This document shows, piece by piece, positions 6,629 to 8,448 of a stretch of 8,448 bases of DNA. Position 1 is the first letter of the stretch, and every line of letters begins with the position of its first letter. The translations under genes and the position numbers were made by a program. This DNA is from Vicinamibacteria bacterium (lineage in GTDB: Bacteria; Acidobacteriota; Vicinamibacteria; Vicinamibacterales; 2-12-FULL-66-21). The DNA lies in the NCBI GenBank assembly GCA_025937075.1, contig JAICSD010000174.1:1-8448 (forward strand), in the 5' to 3' direction. A model generated the notes under the pieces. The model worked only from the letters and a program-made list of their open reading frames with translations. It was not told the origin of the DNA and did no database searches.

Positions 6629-7632
6629 ACATTCTCGTCGTGCGGCTTGGCGCGCTCGGGGACGTGGTGCACACGATCCCCGCTGTCGCGGCGCTGCGCC
6701 GAACCTATCCCGACGCACAGATCGATTGGCTCGTCGAAGCCAAACACCGCGCCATTCCCGATCTCGTGAGCGTGCTCGACGACGTCATCGCGCTCGAGGG
6801 ATCGACGCCGAACGCGTGGCGGACGGCCATCGTCGCGATGCGGCAGACCGCGTACGACGTGGCGATTGATTTTCAGGGGCTGCTGAAATCTGCCGTGCTC
6901 GCGCGCGCCTCTGGCGCCTCGCGCGTCATCGGCTTCTCGATCTGGCACCTGCGCGAAAAGACCGCTCGGCCGTTCTACTCTGCGACCCCTCACGACGACA
7001 GCGAAGAGGGCCATGTCATCCGGAAGAACCTTCGACTGCTGCGCGTGCTTGGCATCGAGCGCGACGTGATCGAGTTCCCGCTCAGACGGTCGGGCTCTCG
7101 CGTGGCGGACATTCTTCGTCAGCTCGTGCCTGGTCCGTATGCGCTGATCAATGCGGGGGCGGCGTGGCCGAACAAGCGCTGGCCGCCGGAACGGTTCGGC
7201 GAGGTCGCGGCGTTTCTCGCCGAGGCGCGTGGCCTGACCCCGGTCGTTTTGTGGGGACCCGGGGAAGATGTGCTCGCGCAGACGGTCATCGACGCGTCAG
7301 CGGGCCGTGCGGTACTGGCCCCGCCCTCGCGGCCTGAGGACCTCGTCGCGATGGCCCGTGAGGCGTCGCTCGTCGTTTCCGGAGACACGGGACCGCTGCA
7401 CATCGCGACCGCCGTCGGCACGCCGACCGTGAGTATTTTCGGGCCGACCAATCCGGCCCGCAACGGTCCCTGGAGCGGTGACGACGTGGCGGTCTCGCGG
7501 TTCGACCAGTGCGGGTGTCACTACGATCGCCGGTGTCATCGCCGGGACTGGTGTCTGCTGGACGTGCCGGCAAGCGAAGTCTGCGCGGCCATTCAACAAC
7601 GGCTCGCGATCGCCGAGGGCGGCCGTGGCTGA
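6625..7632 (+). CDS. waaC: LPS heptosyltransferase, GT9 family (WaaC-like)
   Basis: The product is a second GT9 glycosyltransferase of 335 residues. [20 protein letters not shown] (3-22) resembles the WaaC N-terminus and places Asp13 at the catalytic position. [20 protein letters not shown] (82-101) is also a WaaC-type acceptor-side block. Donor-site motifs are [16 protein letters not shown] (176-191, with Lys184) and [24 protein letters not shown] (252-275). WaaC transfers the first heptose from ADP-heptose to Kdo. The neighbouring GT9 gene would then add the second. Near the C-terminus is a cysteine-rich stretch with C296, C298, C304 and C310 (CXCX5CX5C), rich in His and Arg, plus C320. The ATG overlaps the rfaE2 stop as ATGA, and no clear Shine-Dalgarno precedes it. 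Identity of acceptor and order of transfer are inferred from motif style only. Confidence 0.88.
   Translation: MNILVVRLGALGDVVHTIPAVAALRRTYPDAQIDWLVEAKHRAIPDLVSVLDDVIALEGSTPNAWRTAIVAMRQTAYDVAIDFQGLLKSAVLARASGASRVIGFSIWHLREKTARPFYSATPHDDSEEGHVIRKNLRLLRVLGIERDVIEFPLRRSGSRVADILRQLVPGPYALINAGAAWPNKRWPPERFGEVAAFLAEARGLTPVVLWGPGEDVLAQTVIDASAGRAVLAPPSRPEDLVAMAREASLVVSGDTGPLHIATAVGTPTVSIFGPTNPARNGPWSGDDVAVSRFDQCGCHYDRRCHRRDWCLLDVPASEVCAAIQQRLAIAEGGRG
7615..7619 (+). promoter_or_regulatory. Shine-Dalgarno deciding the start of the methyltransferase-family gene
   Basis: GAGGG lies five bases before the GTG at 7625. It favours this start over the in-frame ATG at 7478, which would place about 49 residues of out-of-frame heptosyltransferase sequence on the protein. 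Confidence 0.65.
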
Positions 7633-8164
7633 ATCGGTGCCGGTTCGCACGTCGCCCATCGTCCGGCTGGCGCGCTGGCGTGTCCCGCTCGGGTTTATCT
7701 GCGGCGTGATCGCGGTGGCGCTGTCGGATCCGACGCCGGCGTCGCTCCTCGCCGGCGCGATCGTCGGCGTGTGCGGCGAAGCGGTCCGCATCTGGGCGGC
7801 CGGACATCTGGAGAAGGGCCGCGAGGTGACGCGCAGCGGCCCGTACCGATGGACGCGGCATCCGCTCTATGCCGGTTCGTCCATCATGGGCGTCGGCCTC
7901 GCGATCGCGTCGCGCAGCGTGATCGTGACGGTGCTCGTGCTCGCGTATCTGACCGTCACCATCGCTGCGGCCATCCGGACCGAAGAAGCGCACCTGACCG
8001 AGAAGTTCGGATCCGAGTACGGGGCGTATCGCGAGGGCACCGCGGCGCCGGTGTTGCGCCGCTTCAGCGCGGCGCGCGCGATGCGGAACCGCGAGTATCG
8101 CGCGGCGCTCGGGTTCGTCGCCGTCCTCGGTATTCTTGCGCTTCGCTCGCGCGGCGTTCTATAA
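7625..8164 (+). CDS. Isoprenylcysteine carboxyl methyltransferase / phospholipid methyltransferase family membrane protein
   Basis: From GTG 7625 the protein has 179 residues. Hydrophobic stretches at about 20-34, 38-60, 81-97, 98-117 and 159-173 suggest a small polytopic inner-membrane protein. The core GPYRWTRHPLYAGSSIMGVG (72-91) and the later EEAHLTEKFGSEYGAY (120-135) are the paired signatures of the ICMT/PEMT-like methyltransferase superfamily, where they form the S-adenosylmethionine and product-side sites. The substrate cannot be predicted. Bacterial members act on lipids or other small hydrophobic targets, or are uncharacterised. The gene overlaps the waaC-like gene by eight bases, so it belongs to the LPS operon and might modify a lipid or lipid-linked intermediate, but that is inference from position only. 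An in-frame ATG at 7478 exists and I rejected it. The stop codon TAA lies inside a TATAAT box. Confidence 0.82.
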   Translation: MAESVPVRTSPIVRLARWRVPLGFICGVIAVALSDPTPASLLAGAIVGVCGEAVRIWAAGHLEKGREVTRSGPYRWTRHPLYAGSSIMGVGLAIASRSVIVTVLVLAYLTVTIAAAIRTEEAHLTEKFGSEYGAYREGTAAPVLRRFSAARAMRNREYRAALGFVAVLGILALRSRGVL

Positions 8165-8165
8165 T
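8136..8165 (+). promoter_or_regulatory. Candidate sigma-70-type promoter of the tRNA genes
   Basis: TATAAT at 8160-8165 is a perfect -10 consensus. TTGCGC at 8136-8141 keeps the TTG of the -35 box with an 18-base spacer. Transcription would begin near 8172 and give a leader of about 28 bases before tRNA-Val. The box overlaps the stop codon of the upstream gene, so the tRNA promoter sits inside the end of the operon. Readthrough from the LPS operon could also reach the tRNAs because I see no terminator between. Confidence 0.55.
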
Positions 8166-8199
8166 CGTTATCTTTGGGGCGCGGGGCGGGACCGTGCAG

Positions 8200-8275
8200 G
8201 GGCGGTTAGCTCAGTTGGTAGAGCACCGGCTTTACACGCCGGCTGCCACAGGTTCGAGTCCTGTACCGCCCACCA
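8200..8275 (+). tRNA. tRNA-Val (anticodon TAC)
   Basis: A complete cloverleaf of 76 bases can be folded. The acceptor stem is GGGCGGT (8200-8206) with ACCGCCC (8265-8271). The D stem is GCTC/GAGC (8209-8212, 8221-8224). The anticodon stem is CCGGC/GCCGG (8226-8230, 8238-8242) with loop TTTACAC. The T stem is ACAGG/CCTGT around TTCGAGT. The discriminator is A and CCA is encoded (8273-8275). Anticodon TAC reads valine codons GTA and GTG. Confidence 0.97.
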
Positions 8276-8293
8276 CCAGATGTGGAATGCTCA

Positions 8294-8318
8294 CATGCCG
8301 ATTGTCTTCTTCGGCGTG
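8294..8318 (+). other. Hairpin in the spacer between the two tRNAs
   Basis: CATGCCGA (8294-8301) pairs with TCGGCGTG (8311-8318) as eight pairs including one T-G, with a nine-base loop. In the precursor transcript it could help hold apart or process the two tRNAs. No T-run follows, so it does not look like a terminator. Confidence 0.35.
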
Positions 8319-8337
8319 ACAGCGTTCACGACCTAGC

Positions 8338-8414
<77 letters not shown>

Positions 8415-8424
8415 ACCTTTATCA

Positions 8425-8447
8425 TCCGAGGGGCGTCGCCCCTCGGA
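8425..8447 (+). terminator. Perfect GC-rich hairpin after tRNA-Asp, probable terminator
   Basis: TCCGAGGGGC (8425-8434) and GCCCCTCGGA (8438-8447) are exact reverse complements around a three-base GTC. This makes a very stable 10-bp stem ten bases after the tRNA-Asp CCA. The position fits an intrinsic terminator of the tRNA transcript. The following T-run, if any, lies beyond the window, so a dispersed palindromic repeat remains possible. Confidence 0.55.
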
Positions 8448-8448
8448 C

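Noticed and set aside
5270..6718. A 482-codon open frame on the minus strand across rfaE1 and rfaE2
   Set aside because: It lies wholly antisense to two well-recognised enzymes, its translation is low-complexity and Arg/Gly/Ala/His-rich with no motif I know, and long antisense frames are expected in GC-rich coding DNA.
7478..7624. Longer start of the methyltransferase-family gene at ATG 7478
   Set aside because: The extra 49 residues read the waaC-like Cys-rich end out of frame, are not membrane-like, and GTG 7625 has GAGGG five bases upstream.

Overview
The window is GC-rich, gene-dense, chromosomal-looking bacterial DNA. It is dominated by one nine-gene block, all on the + strand, for building the inner part of lipopolysaccharide (lipid A, Kdo and heptose). 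The organism is therefore a diderm (Gram-negative) bacterium. The GC bias, the split HldE enzyme and the flavour of the KdtA motifs remind me of Acidobacteriota (Vicinamibacteria-like) or a similar deep-branching group. This is an impression from memory, not a search result, and the phylum should be treated as open.

Layout. At 1-195 (- strand) lies the first 65 codons of a glyceraldehyde-3-phosphate dehydrogenase gene, cut by the window edge. The gap at 196-352 separates it from the divergent LPS block and must hold both leaders. From 353 to 8164 follow kdtA, lpxK, an lpxL/htrB-type acyltransferase, a waaF-like heptosyltransferase, gmhB, the kinase half of hldE (rfaE1), the nucleotidyltransferase half of hldE (rfaE2), a waaC-like heptosyltransferase, and a small membrane protein of the isoprenylcysteine/phospholipid methyltransferase type. 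Almost every junction is a short stop/start overlap and the widest gap is 3 bp, so this is almost certainly one translationally coupled operon. Two tRNA genes follow, Val(TAC) and Asp(GTC), with a consensus-like promoter overlapping the end of the last CDS. A perfect 10-bp palindrome at the right edge looks like a terminator.

How the genes work together. LpxK phosphorylates the lipid A disaccharide to lipid IVA, KdtA adds Kdo, and the LpxL-type enzyme adds a secondary acyl chain. HldE1, GmhB and HldE2 carry heptose 7-phosphate through the bisphosphate and the 1-phosphate to ADP-heptose. The two GT9 enzymes transfer heptose to the inner core. The isomerase GmhA and the epimerase HldD are not in the window and must be encoded elsewhere or be absent.

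I see no phage, transposon, CRISPR, toxin-antitoxin or defence locus, and no clearly undescribed system. The points most worth a second look are a CTG start codon for lpxK fused to the kdtA stop (CTGA), an altered Walker A loop in LpxK, four-cysteine clusters at the C-termini of both heptosyltransferases, and the unexplained methyltransferase-family membrane protein at the operon's end.
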